From Metabacillus litoralis (GTDB taxonomy: Bacteria > Bacillota > Bacilli > Bacillales > Bacillaceae): 64,000 nucleotides of DNA. The DNA is taken from assembly GCF_020524045.1 (NCBI RefSeq), contig NZ_JAIVKL010000008.1, positions 1 to 64,000 on the forward strand, in the 5' to 3' direction. The position numbers and the translations under genes were made by a program. The notes under the pieces are model-generated. The model searched no databases, was not told the DNA's origin, and saw nothing but the letters and a program-made list of their open reading frames with translations. The first letter of the stretch is position 1; each line of letters opens with the position of its first letter. Below, one piece after another: positions 34,400 through 43,136 of this stretch.

Positions 34400-34421
34400 G
34401 GTTGCTGAGGCAGCCTTTTTT
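34400..34421 (+). terminator. Short terminator hairpin
   Basis: GGTTGC-TGAG-GCAGCC is followed by six T. Confidence 0.65.
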
Positions 34422-34483
34422 AAAATTTTTTTCAACTAAAGGTGTAGGTTAACAGATTAAGAGTCAAGAAAGGAGGTATAAAA

Positions 34484-34807
34484 TTGAAAAAGAAAAAAAG
34501 AATTTTAATGTTCGGCTTGTTGGCATTATTAGTGATACTGATATTCCCCCCTGTATTTGCCCCCTTAATACATGATAATGATTCACCAAGGTCGGCAATA
34601 AGAGAAGCAATTTTGAAAAACGGACATCCATATCAAAGTATCTTCGCTTTAATAATCAAAGATACTTATAAAGATAAAGATTACGGACAGCGATACAATG
34701 TATATTGGTTTAATTACGATAGCGCTACTGGTGACACGGCAACAATATGTTATACAAAAGAGGAAGAAATTGAAAAGTATGAAGTCTCATGTGGAACAGG
34801 TCCTTGA
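34484..34807 (+). CDS. Signal-anchored hypothetical protein
   Basis: The TTG at 34484 lies eight bases after AAAGGAGG. The 107-residue protein has a hydrophobic signal segment (about 6-27) followed by NDSPRSAIREAILKNGHPYQ and a Cys pair near the end (ATICYTK, VSCGTG) that could form a disulfide outside the cell. Confidence 0.55.
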   Translation: MKKKKRILMFGLLALLVILIFPPVFAPLIHDNDSPRSAIREAILKNGHPYQSIFALIIKDTYKDKDYGQRYNVYWFNYDSATGDTATICYTKEEEIEKYEVSCGTGP

Positions 34808-34843
34808 TTTGATTAAGATCTTCAAATATTGACCGTTAGTTCT

Positions 34844-34875
34844 TTGTTCAACTATAGAAGCAGGTTAGTTGAGAT
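34844..34875. repeat. Array repeat, right-half palindrome
   Basis: TTGTTCAACTATAGAAGCAG and GTTAGTTGAGA. The outer arms GTTCAACTA/TAGTTGA pair. Confidence 0.7.
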
Positions 34876-34901
34876 TTGTACTAAAATAAGGGGGAAACAT
34901 A

Positions 34902-35069
34902 ATGATAGCTCTTGGATACATATTACCAACTATAATAGCAGTGTTTTTCGTTGGAGTTTTCGCACCGTTGGTTGGAATTGTGGTTGGTTTTTTTATCAAT
35001 ATTATTGTATTACAAATAAGAATTTCAAAAAAATTAGACAAACTTATGGAAAAAGATGTGAAAATGTAA
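34902..35069 (+). CDS. Small membrane protein (55 residues)
   Basis: The ATG at 34902 follows AAGGGGGGAA. Sequence: IALGYILPTIIAVFFVGVFA, PLVGIVVGFFINIIVLQIRI, SKKLDKLMEKDVKM: one long or two short helices and a basic/acidic tail. An overlapping longer frame (34829-35089) is a shadow. Confidence 0.6.
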   Translation: MIALGYILPTIIAVFFVGVFAPLVGIVVGFFINIIVLQIRISKKLDKLMEKDVKM

Positions 35070-35118
35070 GTGTGAAAGTTTTCACTTAAAGGTACGAATA
35101 CGAGAGTTGAAGAAGAAA

Positions 35119-35176
35119 ATTCTGTCAGAAAGTGCTCGTCTTTTTGCTAGATAAGGCGCAGAATAGTTCAAGAAAA
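35119..35176 (+). repeat. Array repeat, degenerate
   Basis: TCTGTCAGAAAGTGCTCGTC followed by TTTTTGCTAGATAAGGCGCAG and AATAGTTCAAG. Confidence 0.5.
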
Positions 35177-35249
35177 CATTATATTTTAAAGAGGGAATTA
35201 TTATTATCCCATTGAATATAATTCACTTGAATATAGGGATGTGTAGAAT

Positions 35250-35849
35250 ATGACTTTATTAAATCAGTTAATAGAACAAGCTAAGAATCCTAATGGAATC
35301 ATAGGATCGCTGATGTTGAGGATCATGAATACCTCTCATACTAATATGAACAAATGGGCTTTAGAGAAGATACAAATGAAAGAAGAGTCGATTGTGTTGG
35401 ATGTAGGGTGCGGTGGAGGGAAAACAATACTATTATTATCTAAAATTAACACACACAATAAAATATTCGGTATAGATTACTCCGACCAAGCAGTTAAAGA
35501 TTCTTTAAGAACCAATAAAAACGATGTAGCGAAAGGTAAAGTACATATTAAGAAAGCAAGTGTTACAGACATCTCATTTCCAGAAAATACATTTGATATT
35601 ATTACTGCATTTCAGACACATTATTTTTGGCCTGATTTAGAGAAGAGTGTTAGTGAAGTTTGTAGAGTATTAAAATCAGGAGGGTGTTTTTTAATTACAG
35701 CCGAGTTATACAAAATAAATTATCATATGAAGTCTTATAAAACAAAAATTGAAATGGAGCAATTATTTAAGAAGACAGGGTTTGCTGCGGTTAGTTTTTA
35801 TGAGCATACAAATAAAAAATGGATTTGTATTAAAGGAATAAAAGAATAA
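35250..35849 (+). CDS. Class I SAM-dependent methyltransferase
   Basis: The 199-residue protein has motif I (VLDVGCGGGKTILLLSK, Asp at 51), an acidic motif II (FGIDYSDQAVKDSLR), SVTDISFPENTFDIITAFQT, and post-motif EVCRVLKSGGCFLITAE. It is a complete Rossmann-fold methyltransferase of the Methyltransf_11 type; the substrate is unknown. TAGGGATG lies before the ATG. Confidence 0.85.
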   Translation: MTLLNQLIEQAKNPNGIIGSLMLRIMNTSHTNMNKWALEKIQMKEESIVLDVGCGGGKTILLLSKINTHNKIFGIDYSDQAVKDSLRTNKNDVAKGKVHIKKASVTDISFPENTFDIITAFQTHYFWPDLEKSVSEVCRVLKSGGCFLITAELYKINYHMKSYKTKIEMEQLFKKTGFAAVSFYEHTNKKWICIKGIKE

Positions 35850-35920
35850 AAGAATAAAAGACTGTAAATCTACTAACTCAGAGTGACTTTTTTTAACAGT
35901 TGATTTTTAAAACCTATAAC

Positions 35921-36012
35921 GTGAAATATTACACTTAAACAAACGGGTGCTAATCTTCAAGAAGAAGATTGGCTCTTTCTTATTGAAGTAATGAAGCAGT
36001 AATGTTGTACAA
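35921..36012 (+). repeat. Array repeat, copy with extended left flank
   Basis: GTGAAATATTACACTTAAAC is followed by AAACGGGTGCTAATCTTCAAG, AAGAAGATTGGCTCTTTC and TTGAAGTAATGAAGCAGTAA. The stem is GCTAATCTTC/GAAGATTGGC. Confidence 0.8.
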
Positions 36013-36125
36013 AGAGTGGTGTTGTGTCAGATGTACGATAAGTTAAAAATTTATATTAAGTCAGTTTTAAATAGGTGAATTAAATACGAAAAATTCTTAT
36101 GAAATGTTGTTTGAAGGTTATGTTA

Positions 36126-36410
36126 ATGAACTGGAATAAAGCCGTTTCTTTTGAAGAATTCATTACCGGTATATTAAATAGGTGGTGGATTATAGAATTT
36201 ATGGAGTTTCGTAATAAATATATTAAATATATTGTTGGCTTTTTAGTATATGGGGTAGGGGGATTGTTAATTTTCGGATTAATATTCTTATTCTGTAGTA
36301 ATTTCTCATTGTTAGAAACATTTAAAGTATTAATATTTGGTGCATTAGCAGCTTTGTTATTTTCCCACATATTCATTATATGGAGGAAAGCATTCGGTTT
36401 TTTTAGGTGA
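36126..36410 (+). CDS. Two-helix membrane protein
   Basis: The ATG at 36126 follows GAAGG. The 94-residue protein opens with a short cytosolic part (MNWNKAVSFEEFITGI...) and has two helices (about 38-60 and 68-84). The function is unknown. Confidence 0.5.
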   Translation: MNWNKAVSFEEFITGILNRWWIIEFMEFRNKYIKYIVGFLVYGVGGLLIFGLIFLFCSNFSLLETFKVLIFGALAALLFSHIFIIWRKAFGFFR

Positions 36411-36535
36411 ACATTAGTATTCTTTTTTCCTATAGAATGTTTGTTAAATAGGGAGTTGTTGATAGACGGCAGCTCCTATTTATGTTGATATCAATAGCAC
36501 GAAGATTAGTTCTTAAAATAAAAGGAGATTTTAAT

Positions 36536-36866
36536 ATGGAAACACCAACAGTTACATAGTGGCTAAAGATGATCAAACTTACTGAAAATGAAATTGACTT
36601 TCTGCTTACCTTTATACCAACAAAAACATATTTGTAAAAAAGTCCAGATAAAAAAAGAGACATTTAAAATGTTGAAAAAACAATTTCCAACCTTTATCGT
36701 TGAACCAGAGTTAAATTATTATGAATATGAATTATTAGATTCAGCTATCTGAAGAAATGGTTCGAATAAAATATCTACTGAAAAATTTTTAGAACGTATG
36801 TCAGATCAAGATCTGTGTAAATTATTTTGCGATAATTTACTTAAAATTAAAGGAGGAGTTTGCTTG
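36536..36866 (+). pseudogene. Decayed gene with several in-frame stops
   Basis: The ATG at 36536 after AAAGGAGAT opens METPTVT then TAG; WLKMIKLTENEIDFLLTFIP follows, then TAA. A later frame reads KKQFPTFIVEPELNYYEYEL, then LLDSAI TGA, RNGSNKISTEKFLERMSDQD. It resembles one original protein with at least three stops or shifts. The ribosome site of the next gene is inside its last codons. Confidence 0.6.
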
Positions 36867-37142
36867 GAATATAGTTTTATAGAAATATTGATATTATTTA
36901 TTGGGGTTTATTTACTCTTTACAGTCATTAAACTGGTTGGTCGTGTTAAGAGCTTGAAATATACTTTAGACCAAATGTCTAAAGCAATGAATGTCACTGA
37001 AATGCCAATAAATCAGGAGCTGCGACAACTACTCGATGAGGGTAATGATGTTAAAGCGGTGAAAAGAGTAAGAGAAACACTAGGGTTTTCATTAGTAGAA
37101 GCTAAACAGTACATTGATGCCTTGAAATTGGAAGATAAATAA
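36864..37142 (+). CDS. Membrane protein with an L7/L12 C-terminal-like domain
   Basis: The TTG at 36864 follows AAAGGAGGAG. The 92-residue protein has a membrane helix (about 4-20), then a segment matching the C-terminal domain of ribosomal protein L7/L12: LRQLLDEGNDVKAVKRVRET and LGFSLVEAKQYIDALKL. Such membrane-tied bL12-like small proteins are found in Bacillus; their role is unknown. A longer start at 36798 is rejected. Confidence 0.7.
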   Translation: MEYSFIEILILFIGVYLLFTVIKLVGRVKSLKYTLDQMSKAMNVTEMPINQELRQLLDEGNDVKAVKRVRETLGFSLVEAKQYIDALKLEDK

Positions 37143-37321
37143 GAGTAATTATGCTAATAACTGGTGAATCCTTTATGGAGCAGGGTTTATTCTATTCTTA
37201 ATGAAGTGTAAGAACAGGTTATTAAAAGAAAGATCTAAAAAAATCATATAGCGAGTGGTATAATTTGGTTAGTAGAGTAGTAGACTTCTAATTTTTTTGT
37301 TTTATCTTAGGAGGATTTTGT

Positions 37322-37936
37322 TTGTATAAAGGTTTTGTTATTTTTATTGTTACTTTAATCTTTATTATTGTAGCATTATGGTTTGGATTACTTGTCTCTT
37401 TTTTAGGCAATTCTAAAAGACAAGGGTTGCTTTTAGGGCTATTGGCTATATTACCAGTACTCTTCTTCTTTTTTGCTAAGAATAAAAAAAGAGTTAATAA
37501 AAACAAAATAAATTATATACCTGTTTCTAATCCTTCTTCTGAACTTCCAATAAGTTCTATTGAGAAAGATGGATATGATTTTGATACGTTAAAGAAGATG
37601 TTTAAGGAAAACTTTGAGGGAAATATGCGTGCCCCTTATAATTTGCACCCCTCACAAGCAGCTGGAATGTTCCTAGATGATTTTAATTTACTGTGCAAAA
37701 AATATATAGGGTTTGAGCAAACGATGTATGTGCTCTTAGCTGATATAATGTGTGAACATTCGACGTACAGTCCATACATCCATTTAAAAGCACTAAAAAT
37801 AATCACAACAGGTGAACTGAAAGGGATTTGGGAAAGTATTAATGTGGAAAAGTATGAAATAAAAAGTAGGCTTGAGTATGTTTCAGAAATAAAGAAAAGA
37901 ATAATATGTTTAATCGAGAATGAAGAGATTAAATGA
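37322..37936 (+). CDS. Membrane protein with a cytosolic helical domain
   Basis: The TTG at 37322 follows TAGGAGGAT. The 204-residue protein has two helices (about 3-26 and 36-51), a basic linker and a soluble helical domain (NLHPSQAAGMFLDDFNLLCK; ALKIITTGELKGIWESINVE). The family is unknown. Confidence 0.55.
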   Translation: MYKGFVIFIVTLIFIIVALWFGLLVSFLGNSKRQGLLLGLLAILPVLFFFFAKNKKRVNKNKINYIPVSNPSSELPISSIEKDGYDFDTLKKMFKENFEGNMRAPYNLHPSQAAGMFLDDFNLLCKKYIGFEQTMYVLLADIMCEHSTYSPYIHLKALKIITTGELKGIWESINVEKYEIKSRLEYVSEIKKRIICLIENEEIK

Positions 37937-38017
37937 CTAGCTCCTCTAATTAGAACGGAGCGAATATATTTGTACTTCAAATAGAGATGCTTAGGTGATT
38001 GGGCAGGATTCTACTTA

Positions 38018-38081
38018 AAGTAACGGGTGCGAGGGTTCAATTAGAATACTCGCTTTTTCGCTAACGAAGCATGTTAGTAAA
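38018..38081 (+). repeat. Array repeat, near consensus
   Basis: AAGTAACGGGTGCGAGGGTTC-AATTA-GAATACTCGCTTTTTC is followed by GCTAACGAAGCATGTTAGTAA. GCGAG/CTCGC pairs fully. Confidence 0.9.
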
Positions 38082-38102
38082 TAATATACAAGGAGAATTC
38101 TT

Positions 38103-38522
38103 ATGGTGCGCTATAAGTATTATTTAACTATGTGGGGAGTTTTCGCTTTATTGTATACTCTTGCCGCAGTGGGTATGGAATTTTTTGAAGGTAATAAAAT
38201 AACTACTACCTTATACTATGGACTTAGAAATATTGGCTTTGGTTTTATTTTGTTTAACTTAGTGCATAGCATCATCGTTTATCCAATATCCTTTTTACCT
38301 TTAACTTTTCTTCTCAACAAGTTCACGAAATCTTTTTCTCTAAGAATTATTATTTATTCATTTGTAGGGGGAATAAGCGGAATTTGGGTATTTAGACATT
38401 TATATGGATTTGAAAATTTAATCAGTAGTTATGAGCTTAATAGAAGTAGTGCAATTATAATGTTCGGTATATCTGGTTTTGTTTATGCTTTAGTAGATTA
38501 TTATAATACTAAAAAAAAGTAA
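38103..38522 (+). CDS. Four-helix membrane protein
   Basis: The 139-residue protein has helices at about 10-27, 42-80, 83-100 and 117-133. AAGGAGAAT precedes the ATG. The pattern YPISFLPLTFLLNKFTKSFS is seen in some unnamed Bacillus membrane proteins. Confidence 0.6.
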   Translation: MVRYKYYLTMWGVFALLYTLAAVGMEFFEGNKITTTLYYGLRNIGFGFILFNLVHSIIVYPISFLPLTFLLNKFTKSFSLRIIIYSFVGGISGIWVFRHLYGFENLISSYELNRSSAIIMFGISGFVYALVDYYNTKKK

Positions 38523-38570
38523 ACCATCACCACAATAATTGCACATTTTCATATGATAACTTTCGTACTT

Positions 38571-38622
38571 GTTCGACTAACTGCCCGAGTGTTCAATAAG
38601 AACAGTCGTTTTTCACTAATGG
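38571..38622 (+). repeat. Array repeat
   Basis: GTTCGACTAACTGCCCGAGTGTTC-AATAA-GAACAGTCGTTTTTC followed by ACTAATGG. Confidence 0.75.
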
Positions 38623-38734
38623 TTTCATGTTATACTGCAGAGTTTATTACTAATTCCTACTATAGATTAATATTTCTTGCCCCTTTACATCCCTACTTCT
38701 AAATAAAATTTCAAACTAAAAAAATAATAAAACA

Positions 38735-38772
38735 AGCCCTGAAATCACTAATCATAAAGGTAATTCAGGGCT
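38735..38772. terminator. Bidirectional terminator
   Basis: AGCCCTGAA pairs with TTCAGGGCT. It ends the VOC gene on the minus strand. Confidence 0.75.
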
Positions 38773-38841
38773 GTTAATAATATATTAGTGTGGGTGTATG
38801 TAATAAATTATTAATTGGACACCCACTCTGATAATACAAAT

Positions 38842-39297
38842 TTAATCTACGAAACTATCTAGAAATTTACTGGCATCACTATTGAATTTCCACATTACAC
38901 CAAATTTATCGACTACCATTCCAAAACTTGCTGACCATGGTGTAGAAGATATCGGCATAATCACAGTACCACCTTCCGAAAGCTTTTCGAAACATTGTTT
39001 ATTCAACTTTGGATTAGCATCAATAATACTGATTAAGACATTATTCCCTGTTGTGATTTCTCCTGCCGCAGCCTGCATAAATGGCGGAACATCAGAGATC
39101 ATTAAACTATTACCTGAAAACTCAATACGAGATTCCATAATCATGTTTTGTTCTTTTAAAGTTAATGGAGAATTTGGATCTTGACCAAAATCACCAAATC
39201 TCACCATTTTTACATTTGTTGCTTGTAATGCCTCTTCATAAAATGCTAACGCTTCTTCTGCTTTTCCACTAAATTGTAGATAAGATATTGTTCTCAT
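38842..39297 (-). CDS. VOC/PhnB-type (3-demethylubiquinone-9 methyltransferase-like) protein
   Basis: The 151-residue protein has one VOC domain of the PhnB subtype: TISYLQFSGKAEEALAFYEE, MIMESRIEFSGNSLMISDVP, and the ending FGMVVDKFGVMWKFNSDA. These are metal-fold proteins of mostly unknown activity. It is divergent from a WYL regulator, which probably controls it. AAGGAGGAATT lies ahead of the ATG. Confidence 0.85.
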   Translation of the reverse strand: MRTISYLQFSGKAEEALAFYEEALQATNVKMVRFGDFGQDPNSPLTLKEQNMIMESRIEFSGNSLMISDVPPFMQAAAGEITTGNNVLISIIDANPKLNKQCFEKLSEGGTVIMPISSTPWSASFGMVVDKFGVMWKFNSDASKFLDSFVD

Positions 39298-39342
39298 AAC
39301 TTAATTCCTCCTTTTCTTACTTGAAGTATAATAGGACATAGG

Positions 39343-39358
39343 CGACAACATAATGTCG
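39343..39358. promoter_or_regulatory. Inverted repeat in the divergent promoter
   Basis: CGACA-ACATAA-TGTCG lies next to a TATAAT-like element (39328-39333) between the VOC and regulator genes. It is a probable operator of the WYL protein. Confidence 0.5.
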
Positions 39359-39374
39359 TATATGGGAGGGGAAT

Positions 39375-40283
39375 ATGAAAAAAATTGAACGACTTATCTC
39401 GATAGTGATGATCTTGTTACAAAAAGAAGTTGTCTCCGCATCAGAATTTAGTCGACTTTTTAATGTAACGAAACGAACGATTCAACGTGATATGGAAGCA
39501 TTAAATTATGCAAACATACCTATTTATGCCGAATATGGTGCTGAAGGGGGATATGCGCTAATAGAAGGGTATAAATTTGACAAAAGATTACTAAATCACA
39601 ATGATATTGAAAATATACTCATAGCTTTAGGTGGTTTTGAGGGACTAATTACGAATCAAGAGGTTAAAACCACTATTAAAAAAATCAAAGGAATGACAAG
39701 CAAAGATATCTTTCCGAAACTTGATTTATCTTTTTATGATTGGGTTGGAAGAAGTGAAATTAAGGAAGTAATTTTATTGATCAAGAAGGCAATTGAGAAT
39801 AATTGGATATTAAAGTTTGAGTATGTAGACCAATCAGGAAACATAACTTATAGAGTCGTAGAACCCTATAAATTACATTTAAGTGAGATGCGGTGGTATC
39901 TTATTTGTTATTGTGTAGAACGGGAAGATTATCGAATGTTTAAATTGACGAGGATAATAAATATCCAAAAAGACGGTTTTTTTGTCCCAAGGTCTGAAAA
40001 GGAATGTAAGGATGAAAAAAAACACATTGAACAACAAAATGTGGTGAGTGTCCAACTATTGATAGATGTTGCCGTAAGAGATCAATTTATCGAGAGATAC
40101 GGAAAAAATGCGGTTACAAAAGTAAATACAAGAAGTTACCTCGCGATAATTGAATTGCCAGAGAATCAATTTGCCTACCAATTTATAGCCGGATTCGGTA
40201 ATAAAGTTAAAATTATGAAGCCAAAAGGTTTTGTTTCTGAATATTTGAACTTTCTAGAGGAAGCAATGAAGCTTTACAAATAA
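39375..40283 (+). CDS. YafY-type HTH-WYL transcriptional regulator
   Basis: The 302-residue protein has an N-terminal HTH_11 domain (VVSASEFSRLFNVTKRTIQR), a WYL domain in the middle (ILKFEYVDQSGNITYRVVEP, then MRWYLICYCVEREDYRMFKL) and a WCX C-terminal extension. WYL domains sense ligands. The gene is divergent from the VOC gene with a shared 77-base promoter region. Confidence 0.88.
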   Translation: MKKIERLISIVMILLQKEVVSASEFSRLFNVTKRTIQRDMEALNYANIPIYAEYGAEGGYALIEGYKFDKRLLNHNDIENILIALGGFEGLITNQEVKTTIKKIKGMTSKDIFPKLDLSFYDWVGRSEIKEVILLIKKAIENNWILKFEYVDQSGNITYRVVEPYKLHLSEMRWYLICYCVEREDYRMFKLTRIINIQKDGFFVPRSEKECKDEKKHIEQQNVVSVQLLIDVAVRDQFIERYGKNAVTKVNTRSYLAIIELPENQFAYQFIAGFGNKVKIMKPKGFVSEYLNFLEEAMKLYK

Positions 40284-40598
40284 AATGTTTATAGGTCAGT
40301 TTATAAGATTCACGATGGATATCAAAAGCTCTAAATTCAATTCCCATTTCCTTTCTTGAACAAAAGATTAAGTGTCCACTATCATTCCATTGACCAAACA
40401 TTTTACTTTATCTTGTATATTGACTAATGACATGTCACAGATCAATCTATTGAAACTGATATTAAATCAACTGAAAAAGTAAATATTCCGATTGGTTTTT
40501 ATTTTCTTCTTCAACTATCGATGCAATTTAATTCAAAATCAAGTTTTTCTGAAACGGAATTAAAAAAACATCGTCTATATAGTGAAGGAGGGGATAAT
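40284..40598. other. Intergenic region with a possible minus-strand remnant
   Basis: On the minus strand a frame from 40401 reads MFGQWNDSGHLIFCSRKEMG and then IEFRAFDIHRESYKLTYKHF with no ribosome site; it may be a remnant. CTTCAACTATCGATGCAATTT at about 40505 is a decayed repeat half. Confidence 0.35.
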
Positions 40599-41084
40599 TT
40601 GAATTTTAAATCTTTTAGTATTCTGTTTATACTTTCGGTGTTGCTTTTTGGTTGCAATAGTGGAATAGATCCAAAGGAACATTTAGGAGAAATATATAGT
40701 ATTGCATTGGACTCGATAATGGAAAAGGATGAAGCATTAAGTAGTGATATGGAATTTATAGCTATTGATATGAGTAATTTTGGTGAAGTAGATGAAAGTG
40801 ATAAAAAAGAAATATTAAGCTACTTCAAGGAAAAATATAAAGTTAAAGTAATGGATGCTACTATTGAACAACTGCAAAAAAAGGGATTATATAATCCAGA
40901 TAAGATGTATTTGGACGGCGTACTTCTTAGAATAGAAAAAGTGGAGTTTAAATTCAACAATAAAGTTTTTTTTGAGGGCTCTAAGTATCGCTCAGGTTTA
41001 GGGGCAGTTGGAGTAGAAGTTACAGTACAAAATATAGATAATCAATGGCAATTAAAAGAAGCGAAAATGACTTGGATTAGTTAA
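40599..41084 (+). CDS. Hypothetical lipoprotein
   Basis: The TTG at 40599 follows GAAGGAGGGGAT. The lipobox is LLFGC (Cys at about 18). The mature part (161 residues total) includes DESDKKEILSYFKEKYKVKV and ends NIDNQWQLKEAKMTWIS, as in many Bacillus stress lipoproteins. No function is known. Confidence 0.7.
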   Translation: MNFKSFSILFILSVLLFGCNSGIDPKEHLGEIYSIALDSIMEKDEALSSDMEFIAIDMSNFGEVDESDKKEILSYFKEKYKVKVMDATIEQLQKKGLYNPDKMYLDGVLLRIEKVEFKFNNKVFFEGSKYRSGLGAVGVEVTVQNIDNQWQLKEAKMTWIS

Positions 41085-41092
41085 TTATTTTG

Positions 41093-41163
41093 TGCTAACA
41101 GTTGCTAGTGTAATCTATGAACACTCGATTTTACACTAACGAAGAAGGCTACTTTAATGAACT
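41093..41163 (+). repeat. Array repeat
   Basis: GCTAACAGTTGCTAGTGTAATC-TATG-AACACTCGATTTTACACTAACG followed by AAGAAGGCTACTTTAATGAAC. Confidence 0.65.
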
Positions 41164-41213
41164 TTTAGTCATTAACGAAAAACTGAACTATAAAAAAGAA
41201 AAGGTGGTTAATA

Positions 41214-41582
41214 TTGAAAATTAAGCATGTATCCATGTTATTTTTGCTTATTTTCGTAATGGTAGGATGCCAAACTAATAGCCTAAATCTAGATGAAGAT
41301 GTTACCAAAGTTGAAGTGTATAATTGGCAGAATGAAGAATTAATAAAAACCTTTGAGGATACTTCCTTCATTGAATCATTGATCAATAATTTAAATAATG
41401 CAAATGTGGAAAAAATGTCCGATACTTTTGATATTGAGGTTCCACCATACCAAATAACATTTAAAAACAAAGAAGAAATAGTGATGGAGCTAGGTTTATA
41501 CCAAACTGAGATTAAAGCACATTTTATGGATATTGATAAAGAAATTATGTACATCGTTGATACACCTATTCCAATAGAATAA
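41214..41582 (+). CDS. Hypothetical lipoprotein
   Basis: The TTG at 41214 follows AAAAGGTGG. The lipobox is VMVGC (Cys at about 19). The 122-residue protein has a mature domain with IESLINNLNNANVEKMSDTF and PPYQITFKNKEEIVMELGLY. The fold is like small beta-lactamase-inhibitor or DUF lipoproteins; function unknown. Confidence 0.7.
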   Translation: MKIKHVSMLFLLIFVMVGCQTNSLNLDEDVTKVEVYNWQNEELIKTFEDTSFIESLINNLNNANVEKMSDTFDIEVPPYQITFKNKEEIVMELGLYQTEIKAHFMDIDKEIMYIVDTPIPIE

Positions 41583-41670
41583 AACAGTATGAATTGTTCC
41601 ACTATAATCGAGCTTTTTTACAATTATTGAATGAATAATACACTTCTTTTAACTAGAGCGGTAAAAAGCG

Positions 41671-41712
41671 AAAAATAGCCAAACCCATACTAGCAAGGGT
41701 TTGGCTATTTTT
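41671..41712. terminator. Long perfect hairpin terminator
   Basis: AAAAATAGCCAAACCC and GGGTTTGGCTATTTTT form a 16-base-pair stem with a ten-base loop; active on either strand. Confidence 0.85.
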
Positions 41713-42034
41713 CTAGTTTCTTATAATTTATATTATGTTTACTAGATTTGTATAAGTATAAAGTATACATATGATTCAAAGTGCAGAAAAGTTAAATGGG
41801 AAATGGTAATATTAGTATATACTAATAGCCTTGGGAACGACTAGCAAATGTTCATTAAACTAATACCTTTCATTACTTTAATTATACTGGCAGGAATTGA
41901 AGGGTGATCGAGATTTACAAGGAGTGCATAAGGCAAATCCTTTTTTGATAGAACGATAAGGCATTAGAGTTAAAAAACGTTCTGTAAAAATTTTTAATTA
42001 ATTTTAGCATTGAAATAGATTGGAGGGGTAAGAA
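41713..42034. other. Intergenic region without a gene
   Basis: AT-rich DNA, with the Nudix promoter and ribosome site at its right end. No structured repeat was recognised. Confidence 0.4.
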
Positions 42035-42445
42035 ATGAATCGAGTAGATGTGGCATATGCTTTTATTTATAAAGAGGATGCTAATAAAGTCCTTATGGTT
42101 AATAACAAGGGTGGAGGTTGGTCTCTTCCTGGTGGAGCAGTGGAACCAGGGGAAACTTTAGAACAAGCAGTTATTAGAGAAGTTAAGGAAGAAACTAGTT
42201 TAACAATTGAAGCGGGTGATATTATAGCTGTCAATGAAGCATTTTTTATAGAAAAGGGACATCACGCTTTATTTATAACATTTAAAGCAACAGTAATTGA
42301 AGGGGAAATTTCAATTATAGATAGTGACGAAATTTCAGAAATAGAGTGGGTAGACATACAAAGGGCTAATGAATTAATGCCTTATCATCCTCATGGTGTT
42401 GAAAGCTTACTCAAAGCTTCTGCTCCTTATACATTTCAAGGCTAA
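42035..42445 (+). CDS. Nudix hydrolase
   Basis: The 136-residue protein has the complete Nudix box GX5EX7REXXEE (33-55, starting [10 protein letters not shown]), so it is likely active on nucleoside diphosphate derivatives. The ribosome site is TTGGAGGGG. It is a typical single-gene unit, with an array repeat 20 bases after the stop. Confidence 0.88.
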   Translation: MNRVDVAYAFIYKEDANKVLMVNNKGGGWSLPGGAVEPGETLEQAVIREVKEETSLTIEAGDIIAVNEAFFIEKGHHALFITFKATVIEGEISIIDSDEISEIEWVDIQRANELMPYHPHGVESLLKASAPYTFQG

Positions 42446-42463
42446 AAAACCTATCATTCATTT

Positions 42464-42516
42464 GTTGATAGTGATTGTTGAATAAGAACAGTCTTTTTTC
42501 ACAAACGCAGCAGAAA
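42464..42516 (+). repeat. Array repeat
   Basis: GATAGTGATTGTTG-AATAA-GAACAGTCTTTTTTC followed by CACAAACGCAGCAG. Confidence 0.75.
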
Positions 42517-42566
42517 AGGTGGAGAATTTTCTGTTATCAGATGTATCCAAGCAAGGAGGAAATCAT

Positions 42567-43052
42567 TTGTTTTTATATCACATGGTCATTCATAATGATT
42601 TTGAGGTAAATATAAGTCCACAAAGAGTTTTGCAGGAAGGACTAAGTCATAAGACAGCTACGAGATGGTATTCGAAAATAAATGATTTATTTCCTGAATT
42701 AATAGAAATTTACAGACCAGAAAATTTGCCAAAATGGGTTGATTTTAAAAATGCCTTTAAAGCAGATTTGGAGGAGTATGAAAAACCATTCTATAGATTT
42801 CCTAGGTTGACTGATAAAATTTTAGTTTTTAACGGAGAGATAACAAGTGATTTGTTTGCTTATATAGAAGATATATATGATGGTGGAAGAGGATATTTAG
42901 TTGAAGGTTTACCGTCAAAGGAAGATTTAATAAAACAGTATTGGGATAGTATGAATACTCTTGATGAGTATTTGAAAAACGTCCCTTATAATAACCCTGA
43001 TATATATATATTTGATCAAGTTCCAGCAAAGTTAATTGATTATATAGAGTAA
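42567..43052 (+). CDS. Hypothetical cytosolic protein
   Basis: The TTG at 42567 lies eight bases after AAGGAGG and is preferred over a GTG at 42519 inside the repeat region. The 161-residue protein has MVIHNDFEVNISPQRVLQEG, SKINDLFPELIEIYRPENLP, FNGEITSDLFAYIEDIYDGG. No motif was recognised. Confidence 0.55.
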   Translation: MFLYHMVIHNDFEVNISPQRVLQEGLSHKTATRWYSKINDLFPELIEIYRPENLPKWVDFKNAFKADLEEYEKPFYRFPRLTDKILVFNGEITSDLFAYIEDIYDGGRGYLVEGLPSKEDLIKQYWDSMNTLDEYLKNVPYNNPDIYIFDQVPAKLIDYIE

Positions 43053-43059
43053 GTCTTAT

Positions 43060-43093
43060 GCAACTAAACGGAGCGAGTGTTCGATAAAAGTGA
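43060..43093 (+). repeat. Array repeat, hairpin half
   Basis: CAACTAAACGGAGCGAGTGTTC-GATAAAAGTGAG. Only the left arm and stem start are clear. Confidence 0.55.
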
Positions 43094-43136
43094 GGCATAT
43101 CAAGTTTGCTGGTAACAATATAAGGAGTGACTTATT

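Noticed and set aside
34829-35089. 86-codon frame
   Set aside because: It crosses an array repeat, and a properly started 55-codon gene lies in another frame (34902-35069).
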